This document shows, piece by piece, positions 8,796 to 17,103 of a stretch of 38,189 nt of DNA. Each line of letters begins with the position of its first letter. Positions within the stretch are counted from its first letter, which is position 1. This DNA is from Pseudomonadales bacterium (lineage in GTDB: Bacteria > Pseudomonadota > Gammaproteobacteria > Pseudomonadales > Azotimanducaceae): contig JALZVT010000149.1 in NCBI GenBank assembly GCA_023300545.1, forward strand, positions 1-38,189. The letters are read 5' to 3'. The position numbers and the translations under genes are program-made. The notes beneath the pieces were generated by a model. That model saw only the letters and a program-made list of their open reading frames with translations, was not told where the DNA came from and did not search any database.

Positions 8796-10442
8796 TCATC
8801 TCTCCGTGTACGTTGCTCTGGGAACAACACCCAACAACCACTGCACCATTACACCCATGCCAACGATAGTCATTAGAAAACCTAGCAGCCCCCCGACCCA
8901 TGGCAGATTAACCACAAGAATGACAAGGGCGATACCCACCAACAAGATCAAAAATGAGCTGTCAGCATAGTCAGTGCGAGCTAACAACGATCGCCCAACA
9001 AAAACCCCGACCAGAATCTTTGCCACATACAGCACCAACAACCAGGCAACGATGGCAAAGAAAGAAAACGGCAAGCCCACCAACGTAAACGCAACCACGA
9101 GAGCCAGCAACGGTAATCCGACCAGTGCTGCCAAGCCGATTCCTGCGCTCTTTAAGCCTTCAATGCCACTGCTGATAGACAGGCTACGCCATGCTGGAAA
9201 CAACCACAGTAGACATATTCCTACGAGCACAGCACTGACAAGGCGCGCCAACTGCCAAAGGTAGAATTCCAAATCCGTATATCGGTTTTTGCGTTTTGCT
9301 GTATCAGGCTTCGCCAGAAATTCGATTCCCCCGTCAACCTGCGCCCCGTCAGCACGATACAGCTTGGCGTCGCTATCAATGCGCAAGCGAGCATCGCCAC
9401 CCACATGCGCACCATCGAGCAAGCGCACCCGGTTGGCGAGTGCTTCGAGGCTAGCGCCAAGGCTGCCATCGAGCTCCACAGTCTCAGCCATTGCATAGAG
9501 GTCTTTGCCAACGTAGCCGGCAACCAAAGTTTTTTCACCGGCAAGCGCCGCGTTTCCCTCTACTCGAGAGGCCATGTCGATAGACACCGTCTCAGCCGCC
9601 GCCCACAGATCGCTGCCCGTTGTTGCCTCACGCAGTTCAACTCTCTCTGCCGCACTCAGCAGAGAACCACCTACGCTTCCACGCACAGTCACCGATTCTG
9701 CAAAGGCCACCACATTGCCTTCGACGTTACCGTCTATTTCTATTCGCCGCCCGACAACCAATAAATCACCGGTGACGTTACCCCGCACGAAGACCGTTTC
9801 AGCGGCAATGAGCAGCGTATCGTCCACAGTCTCGTCGGCGGCAATGGTGACCAGGGTTTTGTCATAACGAACGTCCAGCGCACTGGCCGGCTCACTCACC
9901 ACCACGCCGGCGCAGAGCACGGCAGCAATACCCAGACTCGCTAGTTGGCCGCCTTTACGATGGCGGATTCCCCACAACACTAAAGCGACCGCAGTAACGG
10001 CGAAACAGACAAAGCCAACATAAGTACTAAACATGGAGGTTCCTTCTTCTAAGTAATGGGTAATTGATGCGCTAACAAGATCGTAGGTATCTGGCGCGTA
10101 GGCTGATGCTGCCAACTCGGCAGCATTCACCACGAGCTCACCAAACAACGTCTTCCAGAGAAAGCCTGCCATCCAAATCAGCAATGCCGTGGCCAGGTTA
10201 GCCAGCGCAAACTCACGCAATCCAGCGGGGCGCGTAAAGGTTGGTATAGACAACTCAGGCAGCGCTTCGCCGGCATCCGCCGCAAACGCCGCCGCAATGA
10301 TGCGAGTTTCGCCCTGAGCCACTGCTACCTTGGCCGCACAAATGGTGCAGCCCTCTAGATGCAGCGAAACGGTTGCCGCTTCGGCGGCCGGCAATGCCGC
10401 GTCAGCATGCATTGACAGAACAATATCGTTGGGATGGGTCAT
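8796..10442 (-). CDS. Anti-sigma factor fused to exported bactofilin-like beta-repeat and polytopic membrane domain
   Basis: 548 aa. Residues 1-50 are a zinc-binding anti-sigma domain with H28-x3-C32-x2-C35. Hydrophobic helices follow at about 80-96 and 137-158. Residues 166-189 look like a signal peptide (GIAAVLCAGVVV, then EPASALD). Residues 203-376 hold about nine short repeats of ~20 aa (ETVFVRGNVTGDLLV, RIEIDGNVEGNVVAF, SVTVRGSVGGSLLSA), a beta-solenoid pattern like bactofilins (polymer-forming cytoskeletal proteins). Residues 400-540 contain about five further membrane segments. The layout places the zinc domain in the cytoplasm and the repeats in the periplasm. It overlaps the sigma gene by 4 bp (ATGA, 10439-10442). 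Inference: the repeats sense envelope state and the N-terminus holds or releases the sigma factor. Standalone exported repeat-plus-membrane proteins are known, so this appears to be a fusion. Confidence 0.8.
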   Translation of the reverse strand: MTHPNDIVLSMHADAALPAAEAATVSLHLEGCTICAAKVAVAQGETRIIAAAFAADAGEALPELSIPTFTRPAGLREFALANLATALLIWMAGFLWKTLFGELVVNAAELAASAYAPDTYDLVSASITHYLEEGTSMFSTYVGFVCFAVTAVALVLWGIRHRKGGQLASLGIAAVLCAGVVVSEPASALDVRYDKTLVTIAADETVDDTLLIAAETVFVRGNVTGDLLVVGRRIEIDGNVEGNVVAFAESVTVRGSVGGSLLSAAERVELREATTGSDLWAAAETVSIDMASRVEGNAALAGEKTLVAGYVGKDLYAMAETVELDGSLGASLEALANRVRLLDGAHVGGDARLRIDSDAKLYRADGAQVDGGIEFLAKPDTAKRKNRYTDLEFYLWQLARLVSAVLVGICLLWLFPAWRSLSISSGIEGLKSAGIGLAALVGLPLLALVVAFTLVGLPFSFFAIVAWLLVLYVAKILVGVFVGRSLLARTDYADSSFLILLVGIALVILVVNLPWVGGLLGFLMTIVGMGVMVQWLLGVVPRATYTER

Positions 10443-10990
10443 CGCGTGTGCACCTCATCAGTCTGTGAAGCCAGAGCCAGTCGCAGGCGCTGTCTTGCAC
10501 GTAGCAGCAGCACACCAACATGGGTGCGACTTATGGCCAGTTGCTCCGCTATATCGAGATAACTCGCCTGTTCAAAATAGGCGAGAACCAATGGCACACG
10601 GTACTTGTCCGGAAGTGTCGCTATCACGGCGTTCAGCTGAGCAGAATCTTCGGTAGCAATTAACTCCGCCAGCACCGGAAGATCTGCAGACACCGCCTCA
10701 GCCACGGCAGCAACTTCAGTCTCCTCGTCCCCAAACAGTTGTTTGGCTCGGGTTCTGGAGCGCAGAAGATCAATGCAATAGTTGTTGGCGATCGTGGCTA
10801 TCCACTGCCAAAACTCTCGCCCGGTATCAAACTGATCAAATTTTCGATAAGCCCGCATAAAGGTTTCCTGGGTGGCATCTTCTGCCAGCTCCGGAGAATT
10901 GAGCAGCCGCCGACACAGCCCAAATACGCGTGGGTAGTAGTCGCGATACAAAATTTCAAAGGCGGTGTGTCTTGCCACTACGGATTCCAA
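10439..10990 (-). CDS. ECF-type RNA polymerase sigma factor
   Basis: 183 aa. Sigma region 2 spans about residues 10-80: FEILYRDYYPRVFGLC, then AEDATQETFMRAY (core-binding and -10 helix) and FWQWIATIANNYCIDLLR. Region 4 spans about 120-172: ATLPDKYRVPLVLAYFE followed by a helix-turn-helix (YLDIAEQLAISRTHVGVLL). No region 1.1 or 3 is present, as expected for group 4 sigmas. The frame starts at TTG 10990. A GTG at 10978 with GGAA 6 nt upstream is an alternative start that would not affect region 2. The cognate anti-sigma factor follows with an ATGA overlap, so stoichiometric, autoregulated expression is likely. I found no convincing ECF promoter motif. Confidence 0.9.
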   Translation of the reverse strand: MESVVARHTAFEILYRDYYPRVFGLCRRLLNSPELAEDATQETFMRAYRKFDQFDTGREFWQWIATIANNYCIDLLRSRTRAKQLFGDEETEVAAVAEAVSADLPVLAELIATEDSAQLNAVIATLPDKYRVPLVLAYFEQASYLDIAEQLAISRTHVGVLLLRARQRLRLALASQTDEVHTR

Positions 10991-11044
10991 TGGTTCAACC
11001 CGTATTACGGTCGAGATCCGGGTTTATTACAAACTAAGTGGTCT

Positions 11045-11084
11045 GGGGGAAATAAAGAGGGAATAGAGGAGGGATAAAGAGGAG
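11045..11084 (+). repeat. Purine-rich tract with a repeated ATAAAGAGG
   Basis: Apart from three T residues this 40-bp stretch is all A/G on the + strand. ATAAAGAGG occurs at 11052-11060 and 11074-11082, 22 bp apart (about two helical turns). It lies 55-95 bp upstream of the sigma factor start, a plausible position for a regulatory protein site, but nothing links it to a known binding protein. Confidence 0.35.
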
Positions 11085-11170
11085 TGACCAGCAGAGCTGG
11101 TGCAATCGCCGCCCGTTTACCCTGTGTGGAGCAAACTGGACGGCAACAAGATCAAGGGGTCTCTGCCAGG

Positions 11171-12421
11171 CTATCTCTTCGAGAACTTTAGCGGCAGTGC
11201 AGATAGCCCACGGAGCATCATGTTTGGCGGGTAAACAAGCTCGGCATCAGTGGCCACCGACAGGTTATCGATACGCTGAGCGAACTGCTGAAAGCTAACC
11301 GCCATTTCTTTGCGCGACAGCATATTGCCGACACACATGTGAATACCCTTACCAAAGGCCAGATGGGTGCGTACATTTTTCCGCTCAATCTGAAAAGAGT
11401 TAGGATTCTCAAACTGCTTTGGGTCGCGGTTAGCCGCGTGATAGCGCAGCATTACCATGGCGCCTTTGGGCAGCATCACGCCACCAAGCTCTGCATCTCG
11501 ATGCATTACCCGCCAGATACCTGATGAACCGCTCGACATCCGCAGAACTTCTTCCACTGCATTTGGAATGAGCGAAGGGTCAGCCTGAATTTTCTTGTAC
11601 TCCTCAGGATTTGTGGCAAACAGACGCAAGCCTTCGGCCAGTGCTGCCGTTGTCGTTTCATTTCCTGCCACCATCAATTGCTGAATAATCGACAGTGATT
11701 CGGCATCGTCAAGCGGACGCTCGCCATCAAGCTTTGCATTGACCAGATCGGAGAGGATGTCATCACGAGCTTCTTTCCGCCGATCATCCATATTCGCTTT
11801 CAGAGTCAACTGAAAATCAAGAACCTCGCGCTCGGCAGCCAGCTGCCGTTCGCGCGTCATCATTCCAGACAGACGATCAACAAACGCGTTGGTCCATCGC
11901 TTGACCGTATCAGCGTCAGCACGATCAAGACCCAGCTGACCGGCAATGGTTTTAACCGGCATCGGAATCGCGTATTCACTGACAAATTCGCATTCGCCTT
12001 TATCAATAAATCCATCGATCAGTTGGTTGGACATGGCACGAATGCTGTCTTCGAGCTTGTTCACCTTCGGCATCGCAAACGCCGAGTTCACTAACTTTCG
12101 GAAGCTGGTGTGGCGTGGTTGATCGGCGGTCAGCAGAGTGGAGACTGCTGGCCAACCCTGCGAAACGATAGCCTGCATTTCCTCGTCTTTTTCGATGTCA
12201 CTTTCGTCTTGACCACCCGACAGTCGCACATCGAACTGGTTCGAAAAATCATCAAGCCGACCTACCGCCTCGGTGATCAAATCGTAATCCAACACCACAT
12301 AGGTACCGGTCGCTTCATCAAGAAACACCGGGCTCTTCGAGCGCTGTTCTTCATAAAAATCAAACGGATCCACCAGGGTGGTCGGCTCGAAAAGTGACTT
12401 CTCGGATACTGCATTATTCAT
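11171..12421 (-). CDS. Cytochrome P450 (bacterial class I type)
   Basis: 416 aa, the normal length of soluble bacterial P450s. The oxygen-activation motif of the I helix is AGNETT (252-257), the K-helix ExxR is E291-V-L-R294, and the heme loop is FGKGIHMCVG (356-365) with Cys363 as thiolate ligand. There is no membrane anchor. It needs an external ferredoxin and reductase, and neither is encoded in this window. Sequence style is near the CYP family members that act on terpenoids, steroids or fatty acids, but the substrate cannot be told. ATG 12421 has only a weak AGG ribosome site. It is the second gene of a minus-strand pair with the DUF1993 gene 100 bp upstream, and may have its own promoter. 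Confidence 0.93.
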   Translation of the reverse strand: MNNAVSEKSLFEPTTLVDPFDFYEEQRSKSPVFLDEATGTYVVLDYDLITEAVGRLDDFSNQFDVRLSGGQDESDIEKDEEMQAIVSQGWPAVSTLLTADQPRHTSFRKLVNSAFAMPKVNKLEDSIRAMSNQLIDGFIDKGECEFVSEYAIPMPVKTIAGQLGLDRADADTVKRWTNAFVDRLSGMMTRERQLAAEREVLDFQLTLKANMDDRRKEARDDILSDLVNAKLDGERPLDDAESLSIIQQLMVAGNETTTAALAEGLRLFATNPEEYKKIQADPSLIPNAVEEVLRMSSGSSGIWRVMHRDAELGGVMLPKGAMVMLRYHAANRDPKQFENPNSFQIERKNVRTHLAFGKGIHMCVGNMLSRKEMAVSFQQFAQRIDNLSVATDAELVYPPNMMLRGLSALPLKFSKR

Positions 12422-12478
12422 GACATAGCCTACTTTTAGTTATACCGGCAGCTGAGCCGGAACAAAATGACACCGCCT

Positions 12479-12484
12479 ATTATA
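12479..12484 (-). promoter_or_regulatory. Candidate -10 element upstream of the P450 gene
   Basis: On the minus strand this is a perfect TATAAT, about 58 bp before the P450 ATG. It sits within a small CCTAT-tat-ATAGG palindrome (12476-12488 by the + strand). No good -35 hexamer lies 16-18 bp upstream. A CCGGC...GCCGG inverted repeat (12445-12460) falls in the predicted leader. Confidence 0.3.
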
Positions 12485-12521
12485 TAGGATCGTGCGCAAG
12501 TACGCCGAGCGCATCGGACGA

Positions 12522-13040
12522 CTAGCCCATCCGCATAGCCCCCAGGTAATCCCGCTTACCCAGGGCCACACCCTGCATACGAAGAATGTCGTACACGGTA
12601 GCCGCATGAAAATAGAAGTTGGGCAGCGAAAAACTCATGAGGAAATTCTGATTGGTAAATGGCATCTCTTGCTCGCCAAGTACAAACACCATCGATTTAT
12701 CAGCAATATTGTCAGCATCAGACTCACTGAAGTTAGCAACACCCTTCTGGGCGTCTCCCACCATTGCCTGCAGTTGCGCGTAGGACTTATCGAGCTCAAA
12801 CGAAGGCGGCGAGAAACGGCCGTCACTCATCCCCGTCAATGCACCCAACGAATGGTGACAGACTGACACCACCTGAAAATGCAGAGGCATCATGTCGTCA
12901 CGCAGCTTAGCCATGACAAAGTCTTGTGGATCGATATTGTTCTGCGCAGCGTGAGCGGCGCCCTTATCTAACACGGCGGCAACACCGGCTAAAATCTGCT
13001 CATAAGAGCTTACGCTTGCGTTGTGAAACGAGATGGTCAT
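12522..13040 (-). CDS. DUF1993 family protein
   Basis: 172 aa from ATG 13040; an ATG 15 bp further upstream has no ribosome site, whereas GGAA precedes 13040. The protein matches the DUF1993 pattern: MTISFHNASV at the start, an ILAGVAAVLDKGAAHA helix, a DDMMPLHFQV segment, and a C-terminal LPNFYFHAATVYDILR...VALGKRDYLG motif. The fold is thought to be DinB-like four-helical, and the conserved His residues (H-F-Q, F-H-A) may bind a metal. No biochemical role is established for the family. The P450 gene follows 100 bp downstream on the same strand, but a functional link is not evident. Confidence 0.85.
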   Translation of the reverse strand: MTISFHNASVSSYEQILAGVAAVLDKGAAHAAQNNIDPQDFVMAKLRDDMMPLHFQVVSVCHHSLGALTGMSDGRFSPPSFELDKSYAQLQAMVGDAQKGVANFSESDADNIADKSMVFVLGEQEMPFTNQNFLMSFSLPNFYFHAATVYDILRMQGVALGKRDYLGAMRMG

Positions 13041-13258
13041 TTTTGGGGGTTCCATTGGCTGAGTTTTAGCCAGTCTGACAGAACCCCATGACCTCGCGCT
13101 ACCCCGCCCAGCCGCATGGCGATCGGCAAGAACTGAGTGCGCGAACAGCTCAGAGCTAGGATTTCACCAAAAAGCCGAACGAATCCAACTTCTCCCAAAG
13201 ACCATAAAGGTCGCCTTCTGCGTTATTCTTAAGCCCTGCAAAACAGGACGAATAACCG

Positions 13259-13675
13259 GTGGCAATTGATTTGAAAGCACAGTGGGCAAAACGCCCCTGG
13301 TGGTTAAACGTCATCCTGCTGTTCAGCCTGTACATGACCTTCATCTACAGCCCATTCGATGTGCTGCTCAAACCATTGGCCGAAGACGAGGATGTCTGGT
13401 TCGGCTATATGTTTCATGGCACAGCCGCCAAGGTAGGCGGCGCCGTACATTGGGTTGTCTACGCAGCTCTCGCCTGGGGCCTGTGGAACATGACGTCATG
13501 GGCCTGGCTGCTCGGCAGCCTCTACGCCACCCAGGTCGCCATCGCCATGTTCCTCTGGCCTCTACTGCAACTGAATTCAGGCAGCTGGCTAGGTGCATCC
13601 ATTGCCGGCGTAGCGTTTGCAATTCCCGCCATTGCCTTCTGGCGCTCACGCACACTGTTTAGCCAACCCTCATGA
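13259..13675 (+). CDS. Small four-helix inner-membrane protein, unknown function
   Basis: 138 aa with a GTG start, preceded by AGGA about 10 nt upstream. Four hydrophobic segments are visible at about residues 16-34, 56-75, 79-102 and 107-128. The first loop has a charged LKPLAEDEDVWFGYMFHG stretch. I do not recognise a named family. Its stop overlaps the ATG of the 827-aa membrane protein by 4 bp (ATGA, 13672-13675), so the two are translationally coupled and probably work together, with this one perhaps as an accessory subunit (inference). Confidence 0.7.
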   Translation: MAIDLKAQWAKRPWWLNVILLFSLYMTFIYSPFDVLLKPLAEDEDVWFGYMFHGTAAKVGGAVHWVVYAALAWGLWNMTSWAWLLGSLYATQVAIAMFLWPLLQLNSGSWLGASIAGVAFAIPAIAFWRSRTLFSQPS

Positions 13676-16155
13676 TGACCGTTTTGCTCCGGCGGCTGCT
13701 TGGGCCGTTGTTTATCGTGGTGGTCGCGATGGTCGCACTCGGCGCTGCGCCCTGGCGGGGTGAAACGGTAGGGCCGCTCGACCTGCTGGTCGCAGGCGAA
13801 GGTTGGGGAAAGTTAGAAACACACCAAGTACGACACATGGCCCGCTCCGATGCCCTGACCTGGCAGCTACCGCAATGGCACTGGGCTAAAGAACGTCTGG
13901 CCGAAGGCGAAATGCCAATCTGGAACTGGACCCGCGGCGGCGGCATGCCAGGTTTTTTTGATCTCTCGACCGCAATGGCTACGCCAAGCTTCGCAATCTA
14001 TGCGTTGCTCGACAATGAAGCAGTCGGGTTTTATTGCGCCATCTTACTGCGCTTGCTGATCGCCGGTTTTGGCATGTACCTGTTGCTGCGATCTGAGGTC
14101 GACGAACTGTCTGCCACCTTTGGTGGCATTACTTTTATGCTGAGCGGCTTCATCACCGCCTGGCTCTACTGGCCACATACGTCCACTGTTATGTGGTTAC
14201 CCTGGTTGCTGTGGGCACTATTCGGCGTGCTACGCAGTTGGCAGCAACCCGATTTTGCACCCAAGAGGCTGGGTTGGTGGTTTGCACTGGTTGCCATTAC
14301 CTGGCTGATGGCCGTTGGGGGGTTTCCAGCCGTTGCGGCGTACTGTTTTTACGCCGCCGGTTTAGCATTTCTAGTGTGGGGGCTGGCAAACCGGCTTTCA
14401 ATTTCAAGCTGGGCACGAGTCAGCCTAGCCACAGGGCCTGCGTTGTTGTCCGGCCTGCTACTCGCTGCCCCTTGGGCTTCTGGCCTGTACGACGTGCTAT
14501 CCCACGTGGATACCTCCGAGCGCACGTTCGGAGCTCCGGTTGCAATGGCCAACATGCTGAAAACGCTACTGCCACATCAGGCTTGGACCCACCTCGATGT
14601 GGAACAAACGCGATACGTTGGTACAACCGGCCTGGCTGCCGCACTGGTAGGTTTGTTTGCGCTCGGGTTTAACAGCGCCTCACGAACCCCACTGCTATGG
14701 GCTGGTGTTGTGCTGTTCATAGTGAGCGCACTCTTTGTTGGCGGCTGGGTTCCACGCGGCTGGGTCACACATATACCCGCCCTAAATAACTCCTCGTGGA
14801 CTCGGCTGGCCTCAGTAATGGGCTTTTCGCTCGCACTGATGGCAGCGTTTGGCATTGCCGTTTTAAAGCAACGATTCAGCGAACGGGCGCCGCGCCAGGT
14901 AATGGTGGCCCTGCTGATTCTGACGACCTTACAAACCGTCGAGCAAATTGATTTCTTCCGACAGTTCAACGGCCCAGTTGAGGCCAGCAACTTCTACCCA
15001 AGCACCGATGCCATTGCGCATATTCAAACGTCACAACAACCTTTGCAGGGCACTGTCGCCGATTTCTCCTTCTGGTTTGGCGGCACAGTGAATTACTTTG
15101 GGCTGCACGAGTGGATGTCGCATGGTTTCAAGACAGCGGCGGAGCGACGGGTTATGAACCAATTTGGCGATGACCTATTCGCGTCCCTAACTTCGTTGCG
15201 TATCGAGTTTTCCCAGTTCGACATGAATTCGCCGCTACTCAATGCCCTTGGAATCCGCTTTTTAGTAGGCCGTGTTCGCGGCGAGTCGATTGGTTATTCA
15301 ACTTTTGGCATCTCGGGCCACCACCCGGCACCGGCGCTACCTTTCTCTGCCTGGAGTCAGCAGATCTCCCTAAACCAACCCATAACACTGTCTGGCGTGG
15401 AACTGCACTTGGCCACCTATGACGCGCCCCATGCCCCCGCCCCCGTACAAATGAAACTACTAGCTAACGGTAAACTGTTACGCACCGGAACCCTTCCCGC
15501 TTCTGGAGTTAGCAATAACCAATGGCGCTACTTCGAGTTCGAGACCCCAGTGAAGGTCGAAGGCGAAATTCAGCTTGAGGTTGCACTCGTCAATCCCACA
15601 ACCAAAGGCTTGCTGACCGCCTGGTCTGGGCTGGCCACCGAACAAGCCTCCCTGGCTATCGATGACGTACCCGGCGATTTGTCTTTGAAGTTCAATCTAG
15701 TGACAACGGTTCCCGACAACATGCAACTGCACCGATTCAGCCGTGGCATGGGTGTTCTCGAAAACCTAGATGTCACCTCAAACGCCTACTGGATCCCCGC
15801 TCTCGATGCTCTTCCTGAGACGATTAGCTACAACTCTGAAACGGTCGCCAAGATTCGCAACAACACGCAGCTACAGGTCAGCTATACAGGCTCAAAGCCC
15901 GGTTGGGTTGTGGTTCCAATGCGAATTTTCCCAGGCTGGCAGGCCTATCTGGATGAACAACCGGTGGCGGTCGATACCTATTTGGACATGATGCCCGCAT
16001 TCAAGGTGAGCGGTCCTTCGGTCTTAAACTATCGCTACGAACCAGCAAACCTCTATCTTGCTTTTTGGATTGCCGGCCTGACCGCTCTTGCTCTAATCGC
16101 TCTGCTCCTGCGCCGAGCCTTTGGCCGACTGGGCGTCAGCAGAGCGGAAGCTTAA
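13672..16155 (+). CDS. YfhO-like large polytopic membrane protein
   Basis: 827 aa. A membrane helix at 8-25 is followed by an extracytoplasmic loop with LPQWHWAKERLAEGEMPIWN, then a run of about ten hydrophobic helices to about residue 425. This is the architecture of YfhO and related GT-C-like proteins, where the W-N-P/L-hole motifs of the first loop contribute acidic residues. A soluble, beta-rich extracytoplasmic region occupies about 430-795, and a last helix lies at about 797-818 before an Arg-rich tail. In other bacteria YfhO proteins glycosylate lipoteichoic or polysaccharide chains from lipid-linked donors, so a role in glycan decoration is inferred here. It is coupled to the small membrane protein upstream and converges with the LPG-synthase-like gene, overlapping it by 63 bp. 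Confidence 0.7.
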   Translation: MMTVLLRRLLGPLFIVVVAMVALGAAPWRGETVGPLDLLVAGEGWGKLETHQVRHMARSDALTWQLPQWHWAKERLAEGEMPIWNWTRGGGMPGFFDLSTAMATPSFAIYALLDNEAVGFYCAILLRLLIAGFGMYLLLRSEVDELSATFGGITFMLSGFITAWLYWPHTSTVMWLPWLLWALFGVLRSWQQPDFAPKRLGWWFALVAITWLMAVGGFPAVAAYCFYAAGLAFLVWGLANRLSISSWARVSLATGPALLSGLLLAAPWASGLYDVLSHVDTSERTFGAPVAMANMLKTLLPHQAWTHLDVEQTRYVGTTGLAAALVGLFALGFNSASRTPLLWAGVVLFIVSALFVGGWVPRGWVTHIPALNNSSWTRLASVMGFSLALMAAFGIAVLKQRFSERAPRQVMVALLILTTLQTVEQIDFFRQFNGPVEASNFYPSTDAIAHIQTSQQPLQGTVADFSFWFGGTVNYFGLHEWMSHGFKTAAERRVMNQFGDDLFASLTSLRIEFSQFDMNSPLLNALGIRFLVGRVRGESIGYSTFGISGHHPAPALPFSAWSQQISLNQPITLSGVELHLATYDAPHAPAPVQMKLLANGKLLRTGTLPASGVSNNQWRYFEFETPVKVEGEIQLEVALVNPTTKGLLTAWSGLATEQASLAIDDVPGDLSLKFNLVTTVPDNMQLHRFSRGMGVLENLDVTSNAYWIPALDALPETISYNSETVAKIRNNTQLQVSYTGSKPGWVVVPMRIFPGWQAYLDEQPVAVDTYLDMMPAFKVSGPSVLNYRYEPANLYLAFWIAGLTALALIALLLRRAFGRLGVSRAEA

Positions 16156-17103
16156 CCAGCCCAGCAACGACAGCACCACGTCACCACCCACAGTGGCCAA
16201 GCGATAACCCAACGCCAGCACCAGTGCCTCCTGCTGACCGAGGGGACCACTCAACGTAGCAACCAGCACGGCCTCACGCACACCCAGCCCGGCACTCGCG
16301 CCGGGTACCACCGCACCAATAAGCCAGGCGATCGCGCAGGCAACAATAATTATCAGCGTGGCGTCGCTGTCCGGCGTGAGCAAACTGGCACTGAGTCCGG
16401 CGCCTAGGAAGAACACAAAAAACAACCCAAGACTCAACATTAGGGGCTGAGGTGTTATCAACCGCTTGCGACTCATCAGCGCCCCCAACCCAACAACAGC
16501 AACCATTATCAACAGCACCATTACCGCACTGGCTTGGAGCGACTCAAGCAACAGCCAATCGATCGCCGGCTGCATGAAACCTGACTCCTGCCCCCCCACT
16601 ACAGAGGGCACAGAAAGCGCAGATTGCAACGCCGGCGCTAGCAATGGAGCAATCAACGGCCAGAGCAGCGCAGCAAGTATCAATGCGGCAATCGCCTGCA
16701 AAGCAATTTCGAGACCGTTGACCAACAACGCTGCACGATGACCAGCACCGGCCGTGTAGAGCGCGCCGTGGCGGCTTACAAAATGCAGTACATTACTGGG
16801 TAAATAGCGATACAGATGAGTACGGGCATACAGCTGACCAGCCTGTAGCAGCGAGAGTTGAATACCACAGGCACGAACAATCAGCCCCCAGCCAATACAC
16901 AACAGCACACTCACACCAGCGTAAACACCAGCAGCTAACAGCAATTTGGGGGTGCGGGTCATCAGCGCTGCGCTAACACTCGCCATATTGTCATCGCGGA
17001 GTAACTGGCGGGCTATGTAAACAACCGCAACAACCGCTAGCAGGGTACCGCCGATCCGCAGAACACGCCGAACCGTACTACCTTGCTTGGGTGTCTCAGT
17101 CAT
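16093..17103 (-). CDS. LPG-synthase-TM / AglD-like (UPF0104) membrane protein
   Basis: 336 aa from ATG 17103; an upstream in-frame ATG at 17187 lies inside the preceding methyltransferase and has no ribosome site. About eight hydrophobic segments span residues 15-320. The family signature PGASAGLGVREA (cf. PGGLGVREA) lies in the second half. UPF0104 proteins are the integral-membrane half of lysyl-phosphatidylglycerol synthases; without the catalytic domain they are found in glycan operons and have been proposed to move lipid-linked sugars. Here it follows a GT2 and a methyltransferase with an 8-bp overlap, which fits a lipid-sugar flippase role (inference). Its last 63 bp are antisense to the end of the YfhO-like gene. 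Confidence 0.75.
   Translation of the reverse strand: MTETPKQGSTVRRVLRIGGTLLAVVAVVYIARQLLRDDNMASVSAALMTRTPKLLLAAGVYAGVSVLLCIGWGLIVRACGIQLSLLQAGQLYARTHLYRYLPSNVLHFVSRHGALYTAGAGHRAALLVNGLEIALQAIAALILAALLWPLIAPLLAPALQSALSVPSVVGGQESGFMQPAIDWLLLESLQASAVMVLLIMVAVVGLGALMSRKRLITPQPLMLSLGLFFVFFLGAGLSASLLTPDSDATLIIIVACAIAWLIGAVVPGASAGLGVREAVLVATLSGPLGQQEALVLALGYRLATVGGDVVLSLLGWLSFRSADAQSAKGSAQEQSD

Noticed and set aside
13156-13344. 62-codon minus-strand frame before the small membrane protein
   Set aside because: It overlaps the start of a well-supported gene on the other strand, has no ribosome site and no domain.
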